DNA of 64,000 nt from Massilia rubra (lineage in GTDB: Bacteria > Pseudomonadota > Gammaproteobacteria > Burkholderiales > Burkholderiaceae_D). Position numbers and translations under genes: made by a program. Where the stretch lies: the NCBI RefSeq assembly GCF_011682065.1, contig NZ_VUYU01000029.1, positions 23,904 to 87,903 on the forward strand, given 5' to 3'. Every line of letters begins with the position of its first letter. Position 1 is the first letter of the stretch. Below, one piece after another: positions 1-8,651 of this stretch. The notes below the pieces were generated by a model. It searched no databases. It worked only from the letters and a program-made list of their open reading frames with translations, and was not told the origin of the DNA.

Positions 1-74
1 GATCCACCCCCGCAGCCGCTCAGGATGGCGCCGCCGATGGCCGCCATGCCCAAATATTTCAGTAGTTTCTTCAT
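1..74 (-). CDS. Lipoprotein N-terminus, truncated by window edge
   Basis: Reading leftward from an ATG at 74, the first 24 codons encode a lipoprotein signal peptide starting MKKLLKYLGMAAIGGAIL, with lipobox LSGC followed by a Gly-rich linker; the rest lies outside the window. The start is nearly the same as that of the next gene (MKKLLHYLSLGVLG...LLNGCGG), so it is probably a tandem paralogue of the GH64 lipoprotein. That is inferred from the signal peptide alone. Confidence 0.7.
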   Translation of the reverse strand, partial: MKKLLKYLGMAAIGGAILSGCGGG

Positions 75-87
75 ATCGACTCCGGTT

Positions 88-120
88 GGAAAAATGAGAA
101 AGGACCGCCAGCGGCGGTCC
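88..120 (-). terminator. Rho-independent terminator of the GH64 gene
   Basis: A perfect 8-bp stem (GGACCGCC / GGCGGTCC, loop AGC, 102-120) lies 8 bases past the GH64 stop codon. On the minus strand it is followed by a T-rich tract (88-101). It separates the GH64 gene from the truncated lipoprotein gene. Confidence 0.8.
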
Positions 121-128
121 GGGCGGCT

Positions 129-2045
129 TTACCAGCCGATGGTCACCGTGGCCGTGGTCGGCGCGGTGCTGTGTACCGACGAGCTGTAATTCCACACGTC
201 GTCGTAGGCGAAGCCGTAGGCCAGCTTGTTGATGCTGTGGTCATGCCAGAACTTGGCGTACCAGTTGGCCGGCTGGCCGGCCGGGTAAAACCAGGCCGCG
301 TCGCTCCAGCGCGCCGGGTCTTCCACCACATGGCGGTTCAGGGCCGCGCACAGCTGCGCCTGGATCTGCAACTGCTTGTGGTAGGCGGGCGTGCCGCCGA
401 CGGTGCCGCTCGGGTCGTCCAGCGCGCCGTTGCCGAGCAGCGCCATGGCGGTGGTCGGTTTGCGCACCTTGTAGGTGCCGGCGCCGTCGGTGAACTGGAA
501 CACGCCGCCCACCACCTGGCCGCTGAAAGTGCCTTGGTCGTTGGTGAAGACCAGCTTCTGGCTGGTGTACTTGTTCCAGATCGCGTTGATGTAGCCGTCC
601 AGGTAGGTGGCGTTGGCGCCGTTGTTCTGGAAGCTGGCGTGGGCCGGGGCGATGATGCGGTAGGGCGCGTACGGGGCCTGGGCCAGGCCCTTGAACTGGG
701 CCGGCACGCTGGCGACGAATTGCGAGATCAGCGAGGCGCGCGTTTCGGTCTCGCCCACGGTCTGGTCGTAGCCGCCCAGGCCCTGCAGGCGCAGGGTTAG
801 GGGGAAGCCGAAGTGGTCGACCCGGGTCGTATTGCCGAAGAAGCCATCCTTGGCCCCGATCGACATTTCGATGAAGTCGAAGTAGACGTCGATGTTCGGA
901 TCGGACGGATTTTCGATATTCGCGCCGGCGTAGCCGAGGTTGCCGTTGACGTCGGCATTGACCTGCAGATACATCGGACTGCCCACGCTCAGGAACAGGC
1001 GCGCCGAATTGAGCGGCGGGATGGTGATCGACTTGAGCTGGGCCAGGTTGTGGAAGTAGTTGGTGTACGGCTTGCCGTTCTTGTTGAGCGCACCGTTGTC
1101 GCCCAGCGCCATGGGAATGAAGCGCCCGCCGGCATCGACGTGGACGTATTTGCCGGTGCTCCAGTCCTTGCCGATGATGGCCCAGTAGACCTGGCTGTCG
1201 GGATATTGCCCGCGCGTGCCGTTGACCATCTTGAAGGTGGTCAACTGGTTCCAGGTGCCGGGATCGGTCGGGGGCGGGGTGGAGGTGGACGGCATCGGCA
1301 CGCCCGGCAGGTAGCAGCGCTTGGCCACGCCGGCGATCGGGTCGCCGAAGACGGCGCTGTTGCAGTCGGTGCCGCCGCTCAGGGTCTTGGTGAAGAAGTT
1401 GCCGTTGGCGCCGTACAGCAGCACCTGCGTGCCGCTGAAATTGCAGCGGCCGTTTTCAAGGGCGCAGCGGGTCCAGGTGGTGGGCGCGCGGTCGCAATGC
1501 TTGGCGCTGCCGGGCAGTGGATCGCCGAACACGCCGGTGGTGCAGGCCGCGCCGCCGGTCACGGTCTGGCTTACGTAGGTGCTGCCGGCGCCGAAACGCA
1601 CGGTCTGCGTGTCGCCGAAGCCGCACTGGCCGTTCTCGTTGGCGCAGAAGGCAAAGCTGCTGGTGATTTCGCAATGCTTGGCCACGCCCGGGGCCGGATC
1701 GCTGCCGAAGGTGGCGTTGTTGCAACTGGCCGCCCAGTCGAACTTCTTGCTGGTGAAGCTGGAGCCGGCCCCGTAGCGCACGGTCTGGTTGCCGGTGAAG
1801 ATGCACTCGCCATTCTCGTCGGCGCAGAAAGTCCATTCCGTGGTCGAGGGGGCCGCGCTGGCGACGGCGGCCTTGGCCGTTGCCGGCATGGCGTCCGGCG
1901 TGCCGATGTTGCTCGAGCGGACAGTGGTGGTGGCGGACATGGTCGGCGCCGGTGCGGAATCGCCGCCGGAGGACGAGCCGCCGCAGCCGTTCAGCAAACT
2001 AATGCCGAGCACGCCGAGGGAGAGGTAATGCAGCAGTTTTTTCAT
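129..2045 (-). CDS. Secreted lipoprotein beta-1,3-glucanase (GH64-like) with three Cys-rich repeats
   Basis: 638 aa from the ATG at 2045, chosen because it gives a clean lipoprotein signal (MKKLLHYLSLGVLGISLLNGC). After a Ser/Pro/Ala linker come three repeats of about 50 residues, each with the pattern C-A-x-E-N-G-x-C-x-F, then VRYGA or LLYGA, then C-N/T...FGDP..G.AK.C. They resemble sugar-binding decorations of secreted bacterial hydrolases, but the CBM family is not assigned. The C-terminal 380 residues look like a GH64 laminaripentaose-producing glucanase: a thaumatin-like part (DSQVYWAIIGKD, FIEMSI, TRVDHFGFPLTL) followed by a C-terminal region ending FWHDHSINKLAYGFAYDDVW. The expected role is hydrolysis of fungal or algal beta-1,3-glucan at the cell surface. 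An in-frame extension to 2267 exists but destroys the signal peptide. Confidence 0.82.
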   Translation of the reverse strand: MKKLLHYLSLGVLGISLLNGCGGSSSGGDSAPAPTMSATTTVRSSNIGTPDAMPATAKAAVASAAPSTTEWTFCADENGECIFTGNQTVRYGAGSSFTSKKFDWAASCNNATFGSDPAPGVAKHCEITSSFAFCANENGQCGFGDTQTVRFGAGSTYVSQTVTGGAACTTGVFGDPLPGSAKHCDRAPTTWTRCALENGRCNFSGTQVLLYGANGNFFTKTLSGGTDCNSAVFGDPIAGVAKRCYLPGVPMPSTSTPPPTDPGTWNQLTTFKMVNGTRGQYPDSQVYWAIIGKDWSTGKYVHVDAGGRFIPMALGDNGALNKNGKPYTNYFHNLAQLKSITIPPLNSARLFLSVGSPMYLQVNADVNGNLGYAGANIENPSDPNIDVYFDFIEMSIGAKDGFFGNTTRVDHFGFPLTLRLQGLGGYDQTVGETETRASLISQFVASVPAQFKGLAQAPYAPYRIIAPAHASFQNNGANATYLDGYINAIWNKYTSQKLVFTNDQGTFSGQVVGGVFQFTDGAGTYKVRKPTTAMALLGNGALDDPSGTVGGTPAYHKQLQIQAQLCAALNRHVVEDPARWSDAAWFYPAGQPANWYAKFWHDHSINKLAYGFAYDDVWNYSSSVHSTAPTTATVTIGW

Positions 2046-2726
2046 GGGACGGTCACCTTGTCGAACGTGGCCGTTGTCTGCGCTCGCTGGTGCAGCGATG
2101 GCGGCCTTTGTGGTTGGATGCGCACGGGTCGGCGCTGCCGGGCACGCGGAAACTGACGATCGCGTGTGTTGGTAGCGCTTCCAAAATGCGCTGTTTTTCG
2201 GCTCCCGGATCAGCATTGAGGGCACGATTCTCGTCCGGCGCATCGATTTGGTGAAGACGCCGCTCAAGTGGTCGCAGTATCACCGCCTATTAAAGCGAGG
2301 TCAACAGAGGCGAAACGTAATGTAAATTGGGTAAAGGAAAGGAGGAATGGCGTGCCGGTATCGCTTGTTGGCGCTGCCGCGCATGGCCCGCGACGCACTG
2401 CAAAATTGCCCTGGTGACAGATCCGGACAAGACCACTTGGCGACGTGGATTTTTCGTCCACGGCGATGACCGGTCCGGCACGATGGGCTTGCTCCCATAC
2501 CACTTGATTTGCGCTTAACGACGGGGATGATCGTCATTGGCCCGACATTGGCGGCAAATTCGCGTGCGTTGATGGCGCTTTGGAGCGGGATGGATGCTGC
2601 CGGCACCTATCTGAATAAATGAAATTATTTCTCCCCATCGCCACAAACGTGGCATTCTGTCAGCGCGCCCGCACGCGGCAGGGCGAACACCCTTACCACA
2701 CTGGAACCCGATTGCCACCCCGTGAC
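2046..2726. other. Intergenic region between divergent genes
   Basis: About 680 bases between the GH64 gene (leftward) and the DUF1963 lipoprotein pair (rightward). I see only short overlapping reading frames. One 40-codon frame starts at 2347 directly after AGGAGG, but the spacing is too short and the encoded peptide has no recognisable feature. No clear sigma-70 promoter or operator could be assigned by eye. Confidence 0.5.
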
Positions 2727-3725
2727 TTGAACGATTCGCACTTCCGGCCGCGCTGCGCGCGCTTGCTGCCGGCGGCGGCCCTGATGCTTGCAGCCCTGGC
2801 GCTCGCGGCCTGCGCGCCGGAAAAACCGGCGCCGGGACCCGCCAGGGGCGCGCCGGCGCAACAGAAATTGCCGCCTGTCGTCTACGGCCAGCTGCCGCCG
2901 GAGCTGGCGCGCTATGCCGAGGCCATCGACCGTTCGCGGCTGCCGTATATCCACATCGACTTGCACCAGCCGGACAAGCTGGCGCCGTGGAACAGCAGCC
3001 TGGGCGGCGCAGCTTACCTGCCCGAGGGACAGGAATATCCCGCCGGCCCCGATGGCGTCCCGCTGACCTTGCTGGCGCAGTTCAATTTTGCCGAGATGCC
3101 GGCGCTGGAGGGGTATCCTAGGCGCGGCATGCTGCAGTTCTATATTTCCGGCAGTAAATCGAAGGGGCATTTTTACGGCGCATCGAGCGAGAGCGCCAAG
3201 CCGTACAATGCCGAACGCGCATTCCTGTCGCTCGCCAGGCAGCGCTGGTTCCGCGTGGTGTACCACCCCACAGTCGTGCAGGACCGCAACAAACTCCAGC
3301 CCACGAAGGTCATCGCCAGCGACAATCTGCCGATGGCGGGCACTTCCGCGCTCACTTTCGAGATCCGCACCGAACCGGTGTCGGTGCAGGACTACCGCTT
3401 CGCGCGCATCCTTGGCCAGCCGCCCTGGGAGCTGTTCAAGCAGTTCGGCGCCAGGCAGGATGCGGTTTCCGAAAACTACGAGACGTTTTCGCAGAAATAT
3501 ACAATCGCCAAGCTGGGCGGTTACAGCAATCCGACCCAAACCGACGTGCGGACCGCCCAGCCCGACGGCGACTGGCTGGTGCTGTTCGAGCTGCAAGGCG
3601 GCGGCGTCAAGGGCGGCTTCGACAGCGAATGGGGCGATAGCGGCATGGCCGTGTTCTACATTCGCCGCAAGGACCTGGCGCGGCGCGATTTTTCGAACGT
3701 GGTCTACTCGTGGGACAACCTCTGA
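2727..3725 (+). CDS. DUF1963 (YwqG-like) lipoprotein, copy 1
   Basis: About 332 aa. The body matches the DUF1963/YwqG family: KLAPWNSSLGG...YLPEGQEYP (family usually LGG.P.LP....WP), LLAQFNFAEMP, GMLQFYIS, KLGGYSNPTQTDVR and WGDSGMAVFYI near the C-terminus. Function of the family is unknown. The N-terminus is a lipoprotein signal with lipobox LAAC. I chose the TTG at 2727 because it places the Cys at residue 25 after an Arg-rich n-region; an ATG at 2619 is in frame but would put about 60 residues before the Cys. The next gene is a paralogue whose ATG overlaps this stop (TGATG), so the two are co-transcribed and probably co-translated. Confidence 0.75.
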   Translation: MNDSHFRPRCARLLPAAALMLAALALAACAPEKPAPGPARGAPAQQKLPPVVYGQLPPELARYAEAIDRSRLPYIHIDLHQPDKLAPWNSSLGGAAYLPEGQEYPAGPDGVPLTLLAQFNFAEMPALEGYPRRGMLQFYISGSKSKGHFYGASSESAKPYNAERAFLSLARQRWFRVVYHPTVVQDRNKLQPTKVIASDNLPMAGTSALTFEIRTEPVSVQDYRFARILGQPPWELFKQFGARQDAVSENYETFSQKYTIAKLGGYSNPTQTDVRTAQPDGDWLVLFELQGGGVKGGFDSEWGDSGMAVFYIRRKDLARRDFSNVVYSWDNL

Positions 3726-4732
3726 TGACGCACGCGGACCCGCATCGTCATCGCGCACGCGGCGCCTGCGTGTGGCTGGCGGCGGCACTGGCGCTTGGGG
3801 CCTGCTCGCCGCACAATCCAGAACCTGCACCCGAACCCGAACCCGAACCCGCATCGGCGCCGGTGCGCGACAAGGCGCGCCGGGTCAGCTACGGTGCGCT
3901 ACCGCCGGAGCTGGCGCCCTACACCGGCAAGATCGACGCCTCCCGGCTTGCCTACATCGACATAACGCTGAAAGCACCGCAGCGCCTGGCGCCGTGGAAC
4001 AGCAGGCTCGGTGGACCCGCCTACCTGCCCAAGGGACAGGCCTATCCGCGCGACCCCGATGGCGTTCCGCTGGCCTTGCTGGCACAGCTCAATTTTGCGG
4101 AGATGCCGCCCCTGGACGGCTATCCCGCGACCGGCATGCTGCAATTTTTCATCGCAGGCGGCGAATCGAGCGCGCATAGTTACGGCTCCGCGCCGGATTT
4201 CCCCACTCCCTTCGACGAGCAGCGCTATCTTGCGTTGCTGTCCGCGCAGCGCTACTTCCGGGTGGTGCACCACCCACGGGTCGAACAGAATCCGCAAAAA
4301 CTTGCGCGCCCGCCCGCCGCGCCGACCGACGCGCTGCCGTTCAGCGGCACGGCCGGGCTGGTGTTCAAGCGCGACACCGCGCCGGTGTCGGTCGACGATT
4401 ATCGCTTCCAGCGTTACCTGGGCAAGCCGCGCGACGCATTTTTCCGGCAGTTCGGCGGGTTGAGCGAAGACTTGTTGGCCGAGTACGCGCACTATGCCAA
4501 CAAGGAGGTTGTGGCCCAGGTGGGCGGCTACAGCAACCCGGCCCAGGACGATCCGCGCGCCTCGTGGCCGGACGACGACTGGATCGTGCTGCTCGAATTG
4601 CATGGCAGCGAAGCGGACCAGGGCTTGCGCATGATGTGGGGCGACATGGGAATGGGCGCCTTCTACATTCGCCGCAACGACCTTGAACGGCGCGATTTTT
4701 CCAGGGTCCTGTACTACGTCGACAGCTACTAA
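3725..4732 (+). CDS. DUF1963 (YwqG-like) lipoprotein, copy 2
   Basis: 335 aa from the ATG that shares one base with the upstream stop. Signal peptide with lipobox ALGAC, then a Pro-Glu dipeptide run (about residues 32-42) made by a GAACCC hexanucleotide repeat, a likely spacer away from the membrane. The rest parallels copy 1 across its whole length (YGALPPEL, RLAPWNSRLGG, LLAQLNFAEMP, GGYSNPAQDDPR, WGDMGMGAFYIRR). The tandem arrangement shows a local duplication followed by marked divergence. Likely an outer-membrane or periplasmic lipoprotein of unknown function. Confidence 0.78.
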   Translation: MTHADPHRHRARGACVWLAAALALGACSPHNPEPAPEPEPEPASAPVRDKARRVSYGALPPELAPYTGKIDASRLAYIDITLKAPQRLAPWNSRLGGPAYLPKGQAYPRDPDGVPLALLAQLNFAEMPPLDGYPATGMLQFFIAGGESSAHSYGSAPDFPTPFDEQRYLALLSAQRYFRVVHHPRVEQNPQKLARPPAAPTDALPFSGTAGLVFKRDTAPVSVDDYRFQRYLGKPRDAFFRQFGGLSEDLLAEYAHYANKEVVAQVGGYSNPAQDDPRASWPDDDWIVLLELHGSEADQGLRMMWGDMGMGAFYIRRNDLERRDFSRVLYYVDSY

Positions 4733-4804
4733 GCGCCTCGCTGGCCGCGCCCTTGACGATCCTGTATCCTTCGCCCTACAGACACGAATTGAAAGCGCTA
4801 CACC

Positions 4805-5179
4805 ATGATCCCTGGCAAAAAACCCGACGCCGCCCGCCTCGATAAAATCGTGGCCGAGGCGCGCAAGGCGGCCGAAACGCGCGAAGGCGGTTACCGCGCA
4901 CGGTCCCTCAAGATGTACCCGTGGATTTGCGGACGCTGCATGCGCGAGTTCACCAACGCCAACGTGTCGCAGCTGACGGTGCACCACCGCGACCACAACC
5001 ACGACAACAATCCGCCCGACGGCAGCAACTGGGAGCTGTTGTGCCTGTACTGCCACGACAACGAGCACTCGCGCTACCTGGAAGCGGACCGTGGCGCCGG
5101 CCTGCTGTCGGCCGAGGTGGCGCCCGCCACCCACAACCCGTTCGCGGCGCTGGCCGGGCTGATGAAGAAAAAAGACTGA
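4805..5179 (+). CDS. yajD: YajD-type HNH endonuclease family protein
   Basis: 124 aa. Contains a zinc-binding CxxC (CGRC, residues 41-44), then LTVHHRDHNHDNNPPDGSNW and LLCLYCHDNEH, the usual YajD HNH pattern in which a second CxxC pairs with the first and the central His residues form the HNH site. A basic N-terminal helix (KKPDAARLDKIVAEARKAAETREGG) is typical. YajD proteins are housekeeping HNH proteins of unknown substrate; no restriction or mobile-element genes flank it. The stop lies 60 bases before the start of the next gene. Confidence 0.85.
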   Translation: MIPGKKPDAARLDKIVAEARKAAETREGGYRARSLKMYPWICGRCMREFTNANVSQLTVHHRDHNHDNNPPDGSNWELLCLYCHDNEHSRYLEADRGAGLLSAEVAPATHNPFAALAGLMKKKD

Positions 5180-5239
5180 TTGCAGGCGGCAACGCCGCTC
5201 CTGCGCATGCCGCCGATCTCACACAATCACAAGGATGGC

Positions 5240-8200
5240 ATGACGCCGCTATTTCCCCGCTTGTCCGCCTGGACCAGCTACCCGCGCCTGAGCATGCAGG
5301 CATTGCGCGCCCGTTTCGCGTTGCCGGAAGGTGACGACGGGCGTGAAGAGGGTGACGAGGATGACGACGCGCTCGACGTCATCCTCGTCACCGGCCACCT
5401 GAGCCTGACGCAAGACGAGTACCTTGACATCCTGAAGCACCCGACGCGCCGTGTCGCCGTCGATGGCGATCTGCACGTCGAGGGCAGGGTCAGCGGGGTG
5501 TTTTTCGTCAGCGGCGACCTGCATTGCGATTCGGTGCTGATGTCGTGGAAATGGCGCGCCGACGCCGTGCGCGGGCGCATCCTGGCCAGCGATTGCGTCT
5601 GCATCAGCTCGGACGACCGGGGCGCCCGGCGCATCGCCCCGGCATGCCGCATCGAGACGCGCTTCCTGTTCTGCTGGTTCTACGACATCGAACAGGTCGG
5701 CCTGAACGACGACGCGGTGATCTTCATCCTGGCCGACTGGGACGAGTCGCACAACCTGGAGCGGCCCAATCCGGTGGTCGCCTGGCACGACACCGTCCAC
5801 GTGCTGGCCGCGCGGTTCACGGCGGAAGTCACCGCCGCCGACTCCGACCAGGCGAGCTGGGACTTCAAGCGGATAGAAGCGGCCCTGCGCAAGGGAGAAT
5901 CGATTTACCGTGCCGGCTTCGACATGGCGTGCTACCCGCTCCAGCGCGCCGCCGACGAAGCGCTCAGCGTGGATGACGCCCGCCTGGCCTATCTGCTGTA
6001 CAAGCAGTCGGCGGCCATCTCGCCGTCCTACTCGCTGGCCTGGAACGGCATGGGAGACGCCCTGTGGTACGAGGGCGCCATCGAACAGGCGCAGGATGCC
6101 TACACCATGGCCAGCGACACCTTTCCGCAAGACGAGAGCGCCCTGATGAACGACGCCTGCGTCATGGCTGCGCGCTGCGCGCTGCTCCTGCGTCGCCTGC
6201 CGCTGGCCAGGGAGATGGCCACGCGCGCGCTCGACCATGTCGATGGCAACTGGGTCACGGTGAGCGGCACGGCGTTCGCTTACCGCGTGCGCGCCGAGGC
6301 CCATCTGCTCGATGGCGACCTCGATGCCGCCCAGGCCGACCTGGCGCTGGCGCTGGAAGACGACTGCGGCGACGAGGTGTCGCTGTGGCTGATGGGACTG
6401 GTGCACTTCCTGCGCGGCGAGCATGACCAGGCGCGCCGGTTCCACGCCGACGCGGCCAGGATCGATCCGGACCTGGCGCCCGGCTACGACGAGCAAACCG
6501 ACACCGATTTCCTGGCTGGCGAGCCATGCCGCTTCGACTGGGACCGGATCGAGCCCGGTGCGGCAGGCATGCCGCTCAAGGACGAAGCGTACTGGCGCCA
6601 TTTCATGGCCTCCAACGAGACCATCAAGATCAGGCGCGTGCCGCCGCAGTTCCGCACGGCGGCGCTGCTGCAAGACATGCTCGAGGCGCGCACCGGGGAA
6701 GACGAGAACGGCCGCCAGGGCGACTGGCTGCGCTTCCTGGCGTCGTTTCCGGCCAGCGCCTTTACGCCGGCGCTGGCGCGGGCGGTGGTGGCGCGCTCGC
6801 CGTACAACCTCGAATGGGTGCCGCGCGCGCTGGTCGACAAGGCCGTCTGCCTGGAGGCGCGCCCCGGCTTGGTCGGCTTCAGCCTGGCGCACGTGCCCGA
6901 GGCGATCATCGACTACGAGGTGTGCCTGCGCGCCGTGGCGTGCGGCGAGTCGATCGCCAGGGTGCCGCCGGCGCTGGTCGACAAGGCCCTGTGCCTGGCC
7001 GCGATCAAGACCACGCCGGGCGCGCTCGACGAGGTGCCGGGCGCGCTCATCGACGACGACCTGATCGCGGCATCGATCGCGTTCGGCACGCCCTGGCATA
7101 TGGAGAACAAGATGCCGGCCATGTACCTCGGCGCGCCCCTGCTCGAACACGCGATCTCGCGCCACAAGTGCGCGCTCGACGCCATCAGCGGCAGCCGCTT
7201 CGGTCCCGGGTTGTACGAGCACGCCCGCCACTGCTATGGCCAGGACGCCGACTGGGACCAGATCGTGGCGCGCCATGCGCCGGCGACCTACAAGCTCGCC
7301 TCCTATACCGAATGCGCCGAGGTGTGCTGGAGCGTGTTCTGGGACGAGGCGTTCATTCTCGGCCAGGTTGCGCAGGCTTCGCCGGGGCTGTCGCCCTGGC
7401 AGATCCCGGACGCCTGCTTCACCCAGGCCATCGCCGACGCCTGCGCGCAGCGCCACCGCATCCATCTCGACAAGATCCCGCTGCGCTTCGTGCACCAGGC
7501 CATGTGCGACGCCTTCAGCGACATGTATCCGCGCATGCTCGATCACGTTCCGGTGGCGTACCGCAGCGCAGCCATCTGCGCCGCCGCCGTCGACAAAGAC
7601 CCCGCCAACCTGGCCCTCGTGCCGCTGGCGCTGCGCAGCGTCGGCCTGTGCGTCGAGGCGCTGCTGGCGAGCGAGGAAGTCGAGCCGTCGGTGCCGTCGG
7701 CCGTGCACCGCGCCGTGTTCGAGCGCCTGATCGCGCAGCACGCGGGCGAGTTCGCGCCTGGCTTTCTGTACCTCACGCGCGCCGAACGCGCCCTCTGCCG
7801 CGGCGTGCCCGAAATCGACGCCGCCATGGCCGATTGCGCCACCGTGCGCGCGGTCAAGGCGGGCAGCGGCTTCACGCGCGACGACAAGCAAACCGCACGC
7901 TACCTGCAAGGCTACGGCCACCATCTGCGCGGCGAGTCGGCCAAGGCAGCCCGGCTGCATCCGGGCGACGAATGGCCGGCCTACGAGGAAGTGCGCTTCA
8001 TCGAGCCGGGCGAACCGGTCGACTTCAACAAGGGCCGCTTCGACGCCATCATGCGCGACCTGGACCGCCTGATGCAGGCCGGCCACTACCGGCGCGCGCT
8101 GGCGGCGGTGGAGGATGGCGAGCGCATGCTGGCCGACGCCGGTTCGCGCGACGCCTGTTTCTGGGCGCAGGTGCTCGACAAGAAGCGCTTCGTGGCCTGC

Positions 8201-8506
8201 GAGCTCGGTGAATGGGACCTGAACGAAGCGGCCTGCCACCAGGCCATCGAACGCCTGCAGCATGAAGACCTGTGGCTGTTCGGGGAGCTCATGGAACCCT
8301 TGCGCGCCGCCCTGCGCTCGGCCTACTTCAGGCTGGGGACCATGCATGCCGACGCCGCGCGTTCGGCCGACGACCTGAAGGCCGACCTGAAACTGATCGA
8401 CAAGGCGCTCGCCCTGTTCTACGAGGATGAAGACGATGACGTGATCGCCCCGTTCAAGGAAGGTCGTGCCACCGTCGGCGCGCTGCTCGATGCCGCCACG
8501 GCGTAG
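5240..8506 (+). CDS. Large cytoplasmic TPR/repeat protein of unknown function
   Basis: 1088 aa from ATG 5240, which follows AAGGA; an upstream in-frame ATG/CTG region lacks this. No signal peptide or membrane segment. Residues about 25-200 have short beta-strand repeats (VTGHLSL, VDGDLHVEG, FFVSGDLHC) like polymer-forming or right-handed beta-helix proteins. Residues about 230-430 look like TPR helices (AYLLYKQSAAISPSYSLAWNGMGDAL, then an acidic linker). From about 460 to 860 a degenerate repeat recurs with the theme V-P-x-A-L-V-D-K-A-x-C-L-x-A, resembling DUF4116-type repeats. Mean composition is acidic. I cannot assign a function; it is likely a scaffold. It lies between unrelated genes and has no partner. 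Confidence 0.7.
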   Translation: MTPLFPRLSAWTSYPRLSMQALRARFALPEGDDGREEGDEDDDALDVILVTGHLSLTQDEYLDILKHPTRRVAVDGDLHVEGRVSGVFFVSGDLHCDSVLMSWKWRADAVRGRILASDCVCISSDDRGARRIAPACRIETRFLFCWFYDIEQVGLNDDAVIFILADWDESHNLERPNPVVAWHDTVHVLAARFTAEVTAADSDQASWDFKRIEAALRKGESIYRAGFDMACYPLQRAADEALSVDDARLAYLLYKQSAAISPSYSLAWNGMGDALWYEGAIEQAQDAYTMASDTFPQDESALMNDACVMAARCALLLRRLPLAREMATRALDHVDGNWVTVSGTAFAYRVRAEAHLLDGDLDAAQADLALALEDDCGDEVSLWLMGLVHFLRGEHDQARRFHADAARIDPDLAPGYDEQTDTDFLAGEPCRFDWDRIEPGAAGMPLKDEAYWRHFMASNETIKIRRVPPQFRTAALLQDMLEARTGEDENGRQGDWLRFLASFPASAFTPALARAVVARSPYNLEWVPRALVDKAVCLEARPGLVGFSLAHVPEAIIDYEVCLRAVACGESIARVPPALVDKALCLAAIKTTPGALDEVPGALIDDDLIAASIAFGTPWHMENKMPAMYLGAPLLEHAISRHKCALDAISGSRFGPGLYEHARHCYGQDADWDQIVARHAPATYKLASYTECAEVCWSVFWDEAFILGQVAQASPGLSPWQIPDACFTQAIADACAQRHRIHLDKIPLRFVHQAMCDAFSDMYPRMLDHVPVAYRSAAICAAAVDKDPANLALVPLALRSVGLCVEALLASEEVEPSVPSAVHRAVFERLIAQHAGEFAPGFLYLTRAERALCRGVPEIDAAMADCATVRAVKAGSGFTRDDKQTARYLQGYGHHLRGESAKAARLHPGDEWPAYEEVRFIEPGEPVDFNKGRFDAIMRDLDRLMQAGHYRRALAAVEDGERMLADAGSRDACFWAQVLDKKRFVACELGEWDLNEAACHQAIERLQHEDLWLFGELMEPLRAALRSAYFRLGTMHADAARSADDLKADLKLIDKALALFYEDEDDDVIAPFKEGRATVGALLDAATA

Positions 8507-8606
8507 CGCCCGGCAGTGCAAGTGCAGTTGCTTGCCGTAAATCAATAAGAGCGCGTGCATCTACTGCGCTGCCCTCATAAAGTTTCCACTGGTAAATATA
8601 GAGTAA

Positions 8607-8629
8607 GTGGATGCCAACCCGGCATCCAC
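8607..8629 (+). promoter_or_regulatory. Leader hairpin upstream of RTX-like gene
   Basis: A perfect 9-bp inverted repeat (GTGGATGCC / GGCATCCAC) with loop AACCC lies 22 bases before the chosen ATG and about 10 bases before its ribosome-binding site. It has no T-tract, so it looks like a 5'-UTR stem rather than a terminator. A role in mRNA stability or translation is an inference. Confidence 0.55.
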
Positions 8630-8651
8630 CGCCGCTTTTCCTGGAGACCTT

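Noticed and set aside
171..2156. Long open frames on the plus strand opposite the GH64 gene
   Set aside because: Their translations are low-complexity Gly/Ala/Arg/Val-rich shadows typical of GC-rich antisense frames, with no start signals or domains.
2347..2470. Short plus-strand frame behind AGGAGG
   Set aside because: The ribosome-binding site almost touches the ATG, and the 40-residue product has no recognisable features.
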